The notes: a model not told the origin generated them from the sequence alone. DNA of 18,556 nt from an uncultured bacterium (GCA_947074225.1 CAMTOX010000002.1:1-18556), one strand, 5' to 3'; numbered from the stretch's first letter, positions 1 to 6,991 are shown. Numbers and translations: made by a program.

Positions 1-46
1 AGATTTCTGAATGTGACTGGAGTTCAGACGTGTGCTCTTCCGATCT
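1..46 (+). other. Illumina TruSeq adapter and index left on the contig end
   Basis: Positions 13-46 match the 34-base TruSeq read-2 adapter exactly, beginning GTGACTGGAG and ending CTTCCGATCT. Positions 1-4 (AGAT) are the end of the P7 primer, and positions 5-12 (TTCTGAAT) sit exactly where the 8-base i7 index belongs. The reverse complement, ATTCAGAA, is TruSeq HT index D705 as I remember the list. Genomic sequence therefore begins at 47. This is library-derived sequence that was assembled into the contig, not biology. Confidence 0.98.
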
Positions 47-512
47 AAATAATGAATTAAAAGTAGGTAATTATGATCCTTTATTGCTAGATTTTGGTTT
101 GTATAATAAAGAAGAACTAGCCGACAATGGAGGAGTAGAAAACTACCTAACCTTCTATGGGAACATTACTTATGATGAGTTGGATTATATTTATGAAATG
201 GAGTCGAATCAATCAATAGCCATTCTAACATTATACTTCAGAAGCGACTCTGTACTGAGGACGGCTAATTACAGTTTTAGTAGTGAAGCTAAAATAGGTG
301 TACTTTTAGGTGGCGACTTGAGCTATTACCCCACTTGGGCTCCCAAAAGAGGTAATGAGTCTGCTGAATATTATACTATAATAAGTGGAGTATTAAAGGT
401 TAGTTGCACTCCATCTGATTATCTCTTCACTTTCAATGGTAAAGATAAAAACGATGTTCCTATAACGTTATTTTATTATGGAGAAGATATATATTTTGAC
501 GAACCTAATTAG
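47..512 (+). CDS. Partial hypothetical protein (5' end missing), probably secreted and beta-rich
   Basis: An open frame runs from the first genomic base to a TAG at 510-512, giving about 154 residues. The frame also continues back into the adapter, where a GTG at 30 could be miscalled as the start. That start and its first residues (MCSSD) are artefacts, and the true start lies beyond the contig end. I do not recognise the family with certainty. The visible part alternates hydrophobic and polar residues, is rich in Y, D, N, S and G, and ends with a pattern like SGVLKVSCTPSDYLFTFNG followed by a short Asp/Asn turn and ITLFYYGEDIYF. That final hairpin resembles the C-terminal strands of small Bacteroidales lipoproteins of unknown function, so a surface or periplasmic beta-sandwich protein is a reasonable inference. 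No catalytic motif is visible. A strong hairpin about 100 bases downstream probably ends its transcript. Confidence 0.7.
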
Positions 513-608
513 CGTAAAATCAAACATTTATATTAAATTCAGTGATTCTTGATTTTAGAAAAGAAGCAGATTATTACTAAACAAAGAGAAAGAAGGAGTT
601 ATATATAT

Positions 609-650
609 AAAGAGAGGACCTACACATTTTAATGTATAGGTCCTCTCTTT
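609..650. terminator. Strong hairpin terminator, probably bidirectional
   Basis: A perfect 14-bp inverted repeat (609-622 with 637-650) closes a small loop that can pair a further few bases. The core is AGAGAGGACC with GGTCCTCTCT. It lies between the end of the truncated plus-strand gene and the 3' end of the minus-strand tRNA-Pro, only 7 bases beyond the tRNA. It is flanked by TTT on the plus strand and an A/T-only stretch on the minus strand rather than a long U tract. It is best read as a shared terminator for both convergent transcripts. Confidence 0.8.
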
Positions 651-657
651 GCAGTAG

Positions 658-732
658 TCGGGATGACAAGATTCGAACTTGCGACCACACGCCCCCCAGA
701 CGTGTACTCTAACCGGGCTGAGCTACATCCCG
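658..732 (-). tRNA. tRNA-Pro (anticodon GGG)
   Basis: The reverse strand folds into a complete cloverleaf. The acceptor stem is CGGGATG with CATCCCG (7 bp), the D stem GCTC/GAGT, the anticodon stem CACGT/GCGTG with loop CTGGGGG, and the T arm GCAAG-TTCGAAT-CTTGT. The anticodon GGG lies at 695-697 and is followed by G37, as usual for proline tRNAs. The C1-G72 pair with discriminator A73 (position 658) is also a bacterial tRNA-Pro identity feature. CCA is not encoded. A promoter lies just upstream and a strong hairpin just downstream, so it appears to be its own transcription unit. Confidence 0.95.
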
Positions 733-757
733 CGACTTCCCCTTAAGTATGGGAGTG

Positions 758-789
758 CAAAGATAATTTATTTTAGAAAGTTCTCCAAA
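758..789 (-). promoter_or_regulatory. Bacteroidetes-type promoter of tRNA-Pro
   Basis: On the minus strand, TTTG (786-789) is followed after 20 bases by TATCTTTG (758-765), matching the Bacteroidetes sigma-ABfr consensus TTTG-N19-21-TAnnTTTG. The mature tRNA 5' end is 25 bases beyond the -7 box, which leaves a short leader for RNase P to remove. Between here and 1016 (the end of cmk) I see no gene, only short AT-rich palindromes. Confidence 0.8.
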
Positions 790-1016
790 TTTCACCATAC
801 AATCCTAAGGGCATACTCAGGATTATGATTTAAAAATCATGCTTACCTAAAAAAGTATTATCGGTTCAAATTTAAGGAAATAACTACCCGAATTTATGCC
901 TTTAGAAAGTAAAAAGGAGTATATATAAATTTTGTGTCAAAAGTATAAACTTCTAGAAGTCTCTATTATCAGATAGCAGAATGGTCTTAATAACGATAAC
1001 TAACGAAGCATAGTTT

Positions 1017-1700
1017 TTACTTTACCGCCTCTATAAACCATGCTTTAAGCATCTCGAACTGCTCTACTTTAGTAAGGTTAGAATTATCTAATAGTTTAGC
1101 ATCGGGTGCCATACGCAGTGGACTCTCAGCACGGTTAGAGTCTCTTTCGTCGCGTTCAATAACATTGGCTAATACTTCATCAAAGTTCACCACATCGCCT
1201 TTAGCTTTCAATTCATTGTAACGACGTTGTGCCCTTACCTGGGCCGATGCTGTTACGAATACTTTCAGTTCGGCATTTGGAAATACTACCGTACCAATAT
1301 CGCGACCATCCATGACAATACCCTTCTCAATACCCATTTGCTGTTGCTGATGTACTAAAGCCCTGCGTACAAAACCAAGGGTACTAACACGGCTTGCCCC
1401 ATTAGCCACCTCAAGGGTACGGATTTGTTGTTCTACGTTCTCGCCATTCAAGGTTGTATATTGTTTACCATCGGTAGAAACTTGGAATCCGATATGAATT
1501 TCTGAAAGATGAGCCTCAAGAGCCTCCACGTTGATATGTTGTTCTGTAATCCAACCTTGGCGTATACCATAAAGAGACACTGCACGATACATAGCACCGG
1601 TATCTACATAGGTATAGTGAGCATAGGCGGCAAGTTCTTTAGCCATGGTGCTTTTCCCACAAGAGGAGTGACCATCTATAGCAACAATAATCTTTTTCAT
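1017..1700 (-). CDS. cmk: Cytidylate kinase
   Basis: Cytosolic (d)CMP kinase of 227 residues, the usual family length. It transfers phosphate from ATP to CMP or dCMP, feeding CTP and dCTP synthesis. The P-loop GHSSCGKST lies at residues 10-18. DTGAMYR (33-39) and DGRDIGT (131-137) are the nucleotide and CMP-binding motifs typical of Cmk, and RDERDSNR (183-190) is the arginine-rich LID/CMP-contact segment. All key residues appear present. It lies 40 bases downstream of porQ on the same strand with no terminator or -7 box in the gap, so it is probably co-transcribed with porQ. A porQ-cmk pairing is, as I recall, also found in Porphyromonas gingivalis, where ispH follows; here the next gene downstream is tRNA-Pro. 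I see no clear terminator directly after the stop. Confidence 0.97.
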   Translation of the reverse strand: MKKIIVAIDGHSSCGKSTMAKELAAYAHYTYVDTGAMYRAVSLYGIRQGWITEQHINVEALEAHLSEIHIGFQVSTDGKQYTTLNGENVEQQIRTLEVANGASRVSTLGFVRRALVHQQQQMGIEKGIVMDGRDIGTVVFPNAELKVFVTASAQVRAQRRYNELKAKGDVVNFDEVLANVIERDERDSNRAESPLRMAPDAKLLDNSNLTKVEQFEMLKAWFIEAVK

Positions 1701-1740
1701 AAAAGTCTTATTTTATCGATTAAATGGGTGTTTTTCTTTA

Positions 1741-2778
1741 TTATTTTACACCAAACTCCGACAGAGAGGTGCTTAAAGTGGCATGATAGGATAAGTTACC
1801 TACTTGATATGGTGCTATGGCAAAACCTACTTGGAACTTATAGAGCTTTAACCCGGCACCAAAAGAGAATCCGGCAATGGTTTTCTTATCTGGTATACGC
1901 ATCTCCATACGGCGCCGGTGATTATAACTGGCTACAATATAGAAATTCTTAGTTGGTAAAACCTCTACAGCAAAGACGGTATGGCGGCATAACATATCGA
2001 AGGAGTTTCCTGCTTTCGTCTTTTCGGTATAAGCATCGTTAGCATTATTACCGTATGAATAACTTAAATCCCAACGCTGCAAATTTGTAAGAGTCATATG
2101 GAACCGTATTGGCGCATGTTTAAGACCTTGTGTTATACCCGCTTCAATTTCAAAAGGTAAGGTTTCACGGTGTTGTTTACCATCAATAGAGTGGTATCCG
2201 GTAAACTGCCATCCCATATTGCGCAAGACCAATCCAGCCGAAAAGAGTACAGATTCATTATGGTATGATGCGCCTAAGTCAAAAGCAACACCGAAGCTTG
2301 AGTAGCGTTCGTATACAGAATAGATAGGCTTAAAAGTAGCACCAACAGTCCAGTTGTCGGTAAAACGACGGGTATAAACAATATTGGCAACAAAATCCTT
2401 TGCTGTAAATTCCCCTAAAGTTTGATCCAACTCGTCGGTATGAATAAAAGTACCGTAATCAATGTAATTAATTGAAAAGGCCATAAAATTATTATCACCA
2501 AAGTTTCTACCATAAACTGCCGAACCTAAATTGATATCGGAGATGTAGTTGGTGTAATTTAATCCTAAAATATTATTGGTACGAGGGGAAAGAAGTGCGG
2601 GATTGGTGAAGGCTAAATTAATATCGTTATCGTAGAGTGAGACATTACTACCTCCAAGTGCTGCTGTACGCGCAGAGTAAGGCAGATTCAGGAACTGATA
2701 AGTGTCCTGCCCTGCTTGCGCCTGTAATAACATTACAGAAAGCAATGAAAAAAGGAGTAACTGATAACGTAAACGCAT
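1741..2778 (-). CDS. porQ: Type IX secretion system outer-membrane protein PorQ
   Basis: A 345-residue PorV/PorQ-type outer-membrane beta-barrel. The N-terminus is a Sec signal peptide (MRLR, hydrophobic stretch, cleavage near residues 20-23 at QAQAG). The segment around 34-64, with SARTAALGG and a later TNPALLS, is the conserved N-terminal signature of this family, and alternating amphipathic strands follow to the C-terminus. In Porphyromonas, PorQ belongs to the T9SS attachment complex with PorU, PorV and PorZ, and holds PorZ at the surface so that the PorU sortase can cut cargo sorting domains and join the cargo to A-LPS. Its presence fits the T9SS cargo encoded at 7136-18355. The ATG at 2778 is chosen because it begins a clean signal peptide. 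It is first in an apparent porQ-cmk operon, behind a structured leader. PorV is the nearest alternative, but the length and the cmk linkage favour PorQ. Confidence 0.9.
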   Translation of the reverse strand: MRLRYQLLLFSLLSVMLLQAQAGQDTYQFLNLPYSARTAALGGSNVSLYDNDINLAFTNPALLSPRTNNILGLNYTNYISDINLGSAVYGRNFGDNNFMAFSINYIDYGTFIHTDELDQTLGEFTAKDFVANIVYTRRFTDNWTVGATFKPIYSVYERYSSFGVAFDLGASYHNESVLFSAGLVLRNMGWQFTGYHSIDGKQHRETLPFEIEAGITQGLKHAPIRFHMTLTNLQRWDLSYSYGNNANDAYTEKTKAGNSFDMLCRHTVFAVEVLPTKNFYIVASYNHRRRMEMRIPDKKTIAGFSFGAGLKLYKFQVGFAIAPYQVGNLSYHATLSTSLSEFGVK

Positions 2779-2786
2779 AGAATAAA

Positions 2787-2878
2787 TAAAGGGATTTCTG
2801 TATAAATTCCCCTATATGATTAGGTAATATATGACTTATTATGAGTGTCATATAAAGGAATTAACAGAAACCCCCTTA
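2787..2878 (-). promoter_or_regulatory. Foldable 5' leader of porQ-cmk (possible attenuator or cis-regulatory RNA)
   Basis: Read as minus-strand RNA, bases 2864-2878 pair with 2787-2801 (15 bp, two G-U). After a small 1x3 internal loop, 2851-2862 pair with 2805-2816 (12 bp, two G-U). An alternative hairpin, 2828-2835 with 2847-2854 (8 bp perfect), competes with the inner end. All four wobble positions are G-U in the minus-strand RNA but would be A-C mismatches in plus-strand RNA, which fits a function in the porQ transcript. The predicted start site, just after the -7 box at 2888, lies at the base of the stem. The stem ends 8 bases before the ATG and is followed by U-rich sequence. It may be a transcription attenuator, a terminator for the gene upstream, or a translation-control or mRNA-stability element. 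I do not recognise a known riboswitch class. Confidence 0.5.
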
Positions 2879-2887
2879 AATGATTTC

Positions 2888-2928
2888 CAAAGATATAAAA
2901 AAGGATTTATATTCCATAGCAATGGAAT
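2888..2928 (-). promoter_or_regulatory. Putative porQ promoter: -7 box plus upstream inverted repeat
   Basis: TATCTTTG on the minus strand (2888-2895) is a full match to the TAnnTTTG -7 element. No TTTG lies at the right distance for a -33 element. Instead, a perfect 7-bp inverted repeat with a 4-base spacer (ATTCCAT/ATGGAAT, 2911-2928) covers the -33 region. This could be an operator or activator site, or simply a weak terminator of the cyclo-ligase gene upstream. The -7 box is fairly convincing; the role of the repeat is inference. Confidence 0.45.
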
Positions 2929-3012
2929 GTTATGAAAATCAAATGGTTGTTACATTTAAAGTAGTGAGTTTATAAGAAAACGGTCAATCCAAAATCTTAA
3001 ATAGTTTCATAA

Positions 3013-3555
3013 CTAATCGGTCACTATCACTTCATCGACCGTTTTATCGAGCGTATCATAAGGCACTTCATCAAAGTATTGAAAGTCGAAACAAAGACCT
3101 ATGGTATAAATATTTGGATTTTGAGTCAAGAAACGGTCGTAAAAGCCTCTACCACGTCCTAATCTATGTCCGCTTTTATCGAAAGCCATTCCCGGAATAA
3201 TAATTAAGTCTATTTCTCCTTCGAAAGGTTCACTAATGGGCTCCATAATATTGAAAGCACCACGTTGCAACTGGGTATGTGGAAGAATTGAGAGCGGTAA
3301 AATATCATCGCCAACTACTGAAGGAAGGATGATTTGTTTCTCCGAGAAAAGCTTTTTTATCAACTGTGAAGTATCTACTTCGTCATGAAGCGAGTTATAA
3401 ATCATCACAGTTTTAGCTTTTTTAAAATAAGGATTCTGTTCGAGTTGTTGAGTAGCTGAAGAAGACTTTTGTACCAATTCATCGTGAGTAAATTGTTTCT
3501 TGAGAAAACGCACTTCTTCACGTAGTTTTTGCTTCTTTTGAGTAATTTGAGACAT
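3013..3555 (-). CDS. 5-formyltetrahydrofolate cyclo-ligase (MTHFS)
   Basis: A 180-residue cytosolic enzyme of the usual family length. It uses ATP to convert 5-formyltetrahydrofolate to 5,10-methenyltetrahydrofolate, returning the storage folate to one-carbon metabolism. The diagnostic segment lies at residues 121-143: PGMAFD, then GHRLGRGRGFYDRFL, the nucleotide and folate-binding loop of this family. The basic N-terminal helix (KKQKLREEVRFLKK, 7-20), the strand VMIYNSLHDEVDT (50-62) and QIILPSV (74-80) also fit. It is divergent from dnaG, with 130 bases between the start codons, and is probably monocistronic or reads through weakly to porQ, 234 bases downstream. In E. coli the orthologue is ygfA/fau. 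Confidence 0.95.
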   Translation of the reverse strand: MSQITQKKQKLREEVRFLKKQFTHDELVQKSSSATQQLEQNPYFKKAKTVMIYNSLHDEVDTSQLIKKLFSEKQIILPSVVGDDILPLSILPHTQLQRGAFNIMEPISEPFEGEIDLIIIPGMAFDKSGHRLGRGRGFYDRFLTQNPNIYTIGLCFDFQYFDEVPYDTLDKTVDEVIVTD

Positions 3556-3580
3556 ACAATATGTTGTTAAAAATAGTATG

Positions 3581-3588
3581 TAAAGATA
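3581..3588 (-). promoter_or_regulatory. Possible -7 box of the cyclo-ligase gene
   Basis: TATCTTTA on the minus strand differs from the TAnnTTTG consensus only at the last base. It lies 25 bases before the ATG, similar to the spacing seen at the transglycosylase gene. No TTTG is found at the expected -33 distance, so support is limited. Confidence 0.3.
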
Positions 3589-3595
3589 ATAATAA

Positions 3596-3627
3596 TTTGA
3601 TGATATGAGAGAAAAAGTGTAATTTCG
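3596..3627 (+). promoter_or_regulatory. Putative dnaG promoter
   Basis: TTTG (3596-3599) is followed after 20 bases by TAATTTCG (3620-3627), one mismatch from the TAnnTTTG -7 element at ideal spacing. The start codon is 58 bases beyond it, through an A/T-rich leader with no Shine-Dalgarno sequence, as is usual in this phylum. It overlaps the start of the intergenic region shared with the divergent cyclo-ligase gene. Confidence 0.5.
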
Positions 3628-3685
3628 TGCTTATTATTGAGCAATAATTTTATAAAACACTGTAATAAAGTTAATTAAATTAAAA

Positions 3686-5908
3686 ATGATTGATCCACAA
3701 ACGGTTGGGAAAATATTGGATGCCGCACAGATAGTAGATGTGGTATCCGATTTTGTAACGTTACGCAAGCGTGGGGTTAATTATCTAGGGCTCTGTCCAT
3801 TCCATGATGAGAAGACAGGGTCCTTTACTGTATCGCCTGCCAAGGGCATCTTTAAATGCTTTGGATGTGGTAAAGGAGGTAGCGCAGTACACTTCATCAT
3901 GGAGCATGAGCAATTAGACTACCCTAATGCGCTACGCTATTTAGCAAAGAAATATAACATTGAGATTGTTGAGAAGGAACTCACTCAAGAACAGAAGATT
4001 AAACAAAGCGACCGTGAAAGCCTTTTTGCACTTAACGACTATGCCAATCGGTACTTTCAAAATCAACTACATGAGCACCAAGATGGACAAGCCATTGGTA
4101 TGTCGTACTTCAGAGCACGTGGATTTAGCGATGCCACCATTAGAAAATTTCAACTAGGATACTGTTTAGACGAATCGGGAAGCTTTGCACAAAGCGCACT
4201 AAAAGAAGGATATAAAAATGAATTCATAGAGAAGAGTGGACTCTGTGCCCGACGTGATGATGGTAGCTACTACGACCGATTTAAAGGTCGTGTTATATTT
4301 CCGGTTCATACCCTTTCGGGGAAGGTTGTTGCATTTGGTGGACGTATCTTAAAAAAGAACGACAAACAAGCCAAATATGTAAACTCACCAGAATCTGAAA
4401 TATACCATAAGAGTAATGAACTTTACGGAATCTTCTTTGCCAAACAGAATATTGTTAAACACGATAGGGTATTTCTGGTTGAAGGATATACCGATGTCAT
4501 CTCTATGCACCAAGCGGGCATTGAAAATGTTGTAGCATCGTCCGGTACAGCCTTAACACCTGGGCAAATAAAATTAATACACAGATTCACTCCTAATATT
4601 ACCGTATTATACGATGGCGATAATGCCGGCATCAAAGCCTCTATCCGTGGTATTGATCTTCTTTTAGAAGAGGGTATGAATGTCAAGGTGGTTCTGCTTC
4701 CGGAAGGAGAAGACCCCGACAGCTTTGCACAAAGTAGAAATGCCGATGAATTTATCGATTTCATCGATAAAAATCAAGATGACTTCTTGCGTTTTAAAAC
4801 ACGCTTATTGATGAAAGATGCAGAAAATGACCCTATCAAGAAGTCACATCTCATACACGATATCATTAAGAGTATATCGCTAATTCCCGATCCTATTACT
4901 CAAGGAATCTACGTTAAGGAGTGCTCTCAACTCATGGATGTAAAAGAGAAACTACTTTTACATGAGATAGAGAAACTAAAGAAGCAGAAACAACAGGAGA
5001 GACTAAAGAGCGATGAGCAGCAACGTAGGAAACAACAACAAGCAGTAACTGCTCCACCAATTCCTACCGATGTGCCACCATCTATCGATGCATCGTTCTT
5101 ACCTCCCCCAGAAATGGTTCCACTAGAATACAGCGAGTATGGAGATATTCCGCCCATTCCATCGCATACAAACAGCTCTGAGGAGATTCTCTACCCGTCT
5201 ACTCCAATAAATAGTTTTGAGAAAGAAGAGAAGAATATATTAGAGTTCTTAGTACGCTATGGGGAACGTTTTGTCTTTTCAAAGGAGGACTTAGAGGGTA
5301 CACCCGACAAAGAGGGAAAATATCCATTAATTCCTATCACTGTAGGAGAATATATTATTGATGAACTTAACAAAGACAATATCACCTTTAGATCGCCGCT
5401 ACACAAAAAAATGTTAGATATATATGAGAATGAAGTTAAACCTTCAGGACTTCATGCTAGTATATTCTATGTGTCGCATCCAGACTATGAGATTAGCCGC
5501 ATCTCTGCCGATCTTATCTCAGATAGGTATCAACTCAGCAAGATTCATAGACGTATTGAAGAGATTCCACCCACCTTCAATGAACCTAAACCCGATATTC
5601 ACGACCCTGAGTCTGTATATCAATATGAGCAGAGCTTGAAACAATATGAGAAAGACATGCAGCAATTTGAAGAACGTCAAGATATAAACTTTATTGACTG
5701 GTTGGGTTTAAGTCTTAGTAGGGTTATTTTTGAATATATCTACGCTCTATTCTCCGAAGAATATAAAGAACTTGTTCTTTCACTAAATATCCCAGAGAAT
5801 GTAGCATCTCCCGAAAAATTTAGTGAGATTACTAAGAAAATGAAGAATCTTCACGAACGCAGAAAAGGATATGCCGATATTTTAGGTATAAAGATCAATC
5901 TTATATAA
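3686..5908 (+). CDS. dnaG: DNA primase
   Basis: A 740-residue replicative primase, which makes the RNA primers at the fork and partners the DnaB helicase. The N-terminal CHC2 zinc-binding domain has ligands C37, H40, C58 and C61 (CPFHDE and CFGCGKGG). The catalytic core follows, with the fold region at about 110-250 and the TOPRIM domain with its metal-binding acids E266 (EGYTD) and D310/D312 (YDGDNAG). Residues 430-455 are K/Q/E-rich and probably a coiled coil. Residues 457-510 are a proline-rich low-complexity linker. A helical C-terminal domain (about 511-740) presumably contacts DnaB. It is longer than E. coli DnaG (581 residues), mainly because of the linker and C-terminal part. The start is fixed by the standard N-terminus just before the zinc domain. 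It stands alone on the plus strand between its own promoter and a strong terminator. Confidence 0.97.
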   Translation: MIDPQTVGKILDAAQIVDVVSDFVTLRKRGVNYLGLCPFHDEKTGSFTVSPAKGIFKCFGCGKGGSAVHFIMEHEQLDYPNALRYLAKKYNIEIVEKELTQEQKIKQSDRESLFALNDYANRYFQNQLHEHQDGQAIGMSYFRARGFSDATIRKFQLGYCLDESGSFAQSALKEGYKNEFIEKSGLCARRDDGSYYDRFKGRVIFPVHTLSGKVVAFGGRILKKNDKQAKYVNSPESEIYHKSNELYGIFFAKQNIVKHDRVFLVEGYTDVISMHQAGIENVVASSGTALTPGQIKLIHRFTPNITVLYDGDNAGIKASIRGIDLLLEEGMNVKVVLLPEGEDPDSFAQSRNADEFIDFIDKNQDDFLRFKTRLLMKDAENDPIKKSHLIHDIIKSISLIPDPITQGIYVKECSQLMDVKEKLLLHEIEKLKKQKQQERLKSDEQQRRKQQQAVTAPPIPTDVPPSIDASFLPPPEMVPLEYSEYGDIPPIPSHTNSSEEILYPSTPINSFEKEEKNILEFLVRYGERFVFSKEDLEGTPDKEGKYPLIPITVGEYIIDELNKDNITFRSPLHKKMLDIYENEVKPSGLHASIFYVSHPDYEISRISADLISDRYQLSKIHRRIEEIPPTFNEPKPDIHDPESVYQYEQSLKQYEKDMQQFEERQDINFIDWLGLSLSRVIFEYIYALFSEEYKELVLSLNIPENVASPEKFSEITKKMKNLHERRKGYADILGIKINLI

Positions 5909-5913
5909 AACAG

Positions 5914-5948
5914 AAGTGGGCACAACTAATATTAAGTTGTGCCCACTT
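5914..5948. terminator. Convergent bidirectional terminator after dnaG and the lytic transglycosylase
   Basis: A perfect 14-bp inverted repeat (5914-5927 with 5935-5948; core GTGGGCACAAC/GTTGTGCCCAC) closes a 7-base loop. It begins 6 bases after the dnaG stop and ends 18 bases before the stop of the converging minus-strand gene, so it can serve both. Short A/T runs flank it, without a long U tract. Confidence 0.85.
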
Positions 5949-5966
5949 TCAATATCTATACAGGCG

Positions 5967-6959
5967 TTACTCTACTACCCATTTCGCGTTATGCGCCTTT
6001 ACCTTTTCTGGTTTATAATACTGCGACTTCTTTGTTGGTATAGCAATTAAGTATTTCTGATTAGATTTCACCGGCAATGCACGACTGCGTAACCATAAAT
6101 TAGCTTGTTTAATATCGAAGTAAGAAACTCCCTGCTCCTTGGCAAAGGCAGACAGAGAATCAATAGGTGCCGTAACAGTTACATAATCATACTCTATTGG
6201 CGGATACAATTGAGACGCTTTCACTATGAAACCAAACTGTTGAGGATTCTCAAAAAAACATTTCGCAGTGAGAAGTCTAAACATATAGCGAGAAGTCTCT
6301 GTGACTAACCATAAATCCATAGCACTATCTTGACCTTGACGACGCAACTCGCCCGATATACGATTCTGTCCAGCATTATAGGCTGCTGCAACAGAGATCC
6401 AATCACCGGTTTTTGCGTAAGCATCTTTCAAATACTTTGCTGCAGCACGTGTAGCCTTCTCAATATGATAGCGCTCGTCAACATTGCTGTTCACCTCCAA
6501 ACCATACTCCTTACCTGTTGCCTCCATGAATTGCCACAATCCGGCAGCACCCGCCGGAGACCTCACCGTGGGATCTAAGAAGCTCTCTATAGCTGCAAGA
6601 TATTTGAAATCGTCGGGAACTCCCTCCTCCTTCAATATCTTCTCTATTAATGGGAAATAACGGTTTGCACGCTTTAACATCAATAACGTTGTTGTATGTG
6701 CATAAGAGAAAGAGATAAATTCTCTATCCAAACGTTCTCTACGATCATATTTTGTCAAATCGATAGTTTCATTTGCAAACACCATAGAAGTAGGAATCTC
6801 GGGCGCTATAACCGCCGAGGCAGCAATGCCAGAACCTGAATAGCTAGAGGCAGAATAATCTACACGCTCACCGCCTTGAGACTTATCGGTATCAACACAT
6901 GCCGAGAGAAGTGTCGCACAAATTAAAAAGGTAAATAAGAAATAAGTTTTTAATCGCAT
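5967..6959 (-). CDS. Lipoprotein lytic transglycosylase (SLT family, MltD-like)
   Basis: A 330-residue protein that should cut the glycan strands of peptidoglycan, leaving 1,6-anhydro-muropeptides. The N-terminus is a lipoprotein signal ending in the lipobox LLSAC, with C21 as the lipidation site. A low-complexity Ser/Ala/Gly linker follows. The catalytic SLT domain spans about 105-235: the catalytic glutamate is E125 (AAIES), followed by GAAGLWQFM (137-145) and AAYNAG (192-197), the three hallmark motifs of the family. Residues about 257-308 look like one degenerate LysM-type peptidoglycan-binding module ending in YLIAIP. MltD usually carries clearer tandem LysM domains, so the tail is short here. 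It probably acts at the periplasmic face of a membrane. It is a single gene with its own -7 box 24 bases before the ATG. Confidence 0.92.
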   Translation of the reverse strand: MRLKTYFLFTFLICATLLSACVDTDKSQGGERVDYSASSYSGSGIAASAVIAPEIPTSMVFANETIDLTKYDRRERLDREFISFSYAHTTTLLMLKRANRYFPLIEKILKEEGVPDDFKYLAAIESFLDPTVRSPAGAAGLWQFMEATGKEYGLEVNSNVDERYHIEKATRAAAKYLKDAYAKTGDWISVAAAYNAGQNRISGELRRQGQDSAMDLWLVTETSRYMFRLLTAKCFFENPQQFGFIVKASQLYPPIEYDYVTVTAPIDSLSAFAKEQGVSYFDIKQANLWLRSRALPVKSNQKYLIAIPTKKSQYYKPEKVKAHNAKWVVE

Positions 6960-6983
6960 TGGCTTTAAGTATTTTAATCACCA

Positions 6984-6991
6984 CAAAGATA
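6984..6991 (-). promoter_or_regulatory. -7 box of the lytic transglycosylase gene
   Basis: TATCTTTG on the minus strand is a full match to TAnnTTTG, 24 bases before the ATG. No TTTG stands at the normal -33 spacing, so the upstream half of the promoter is weak or bound by an activator. Confidence 0.5.

Noticed and set aside
30..46. GTG start and first codons of the opening reading frame
   Set aside because: They lie inside the sequencing adapter and cannot be genomic.
825..840. Inverted repeat ATGATTT/AAATCAT downstream of cmk as a terminator
   Set aside because: All A/T except two G-C pairs, with a 2-base loop and no U tract on the relevant strand; it would be weak.
949..960. Perfect 12-bp palindrome ACTTCTAGAAGT between tRNA-Pro and cmk
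   Set aside because: It has no loop, is alone and is not near a promoter; it is too short to assign a function.
1509..1952. 147-codon plus-strand open frame across the cmk/porQ junction
   Set aside because: It is antisense to two well-supported genes, has no recognisable domain and unusual composition.
2648..2851. 67-codon minus-strand open frame over the porQ leader and signal peptide
   Set aside because: It overlaps porQ out of frame; porQ has a clean signal peptide and family signature, while this frame has neither.
4423..4764. 113-codon minus-strand open frame inside dnaG
   Set aside because: Antisense shadow of the TOPRIM region, whose motifs are all intact on the plus strand.
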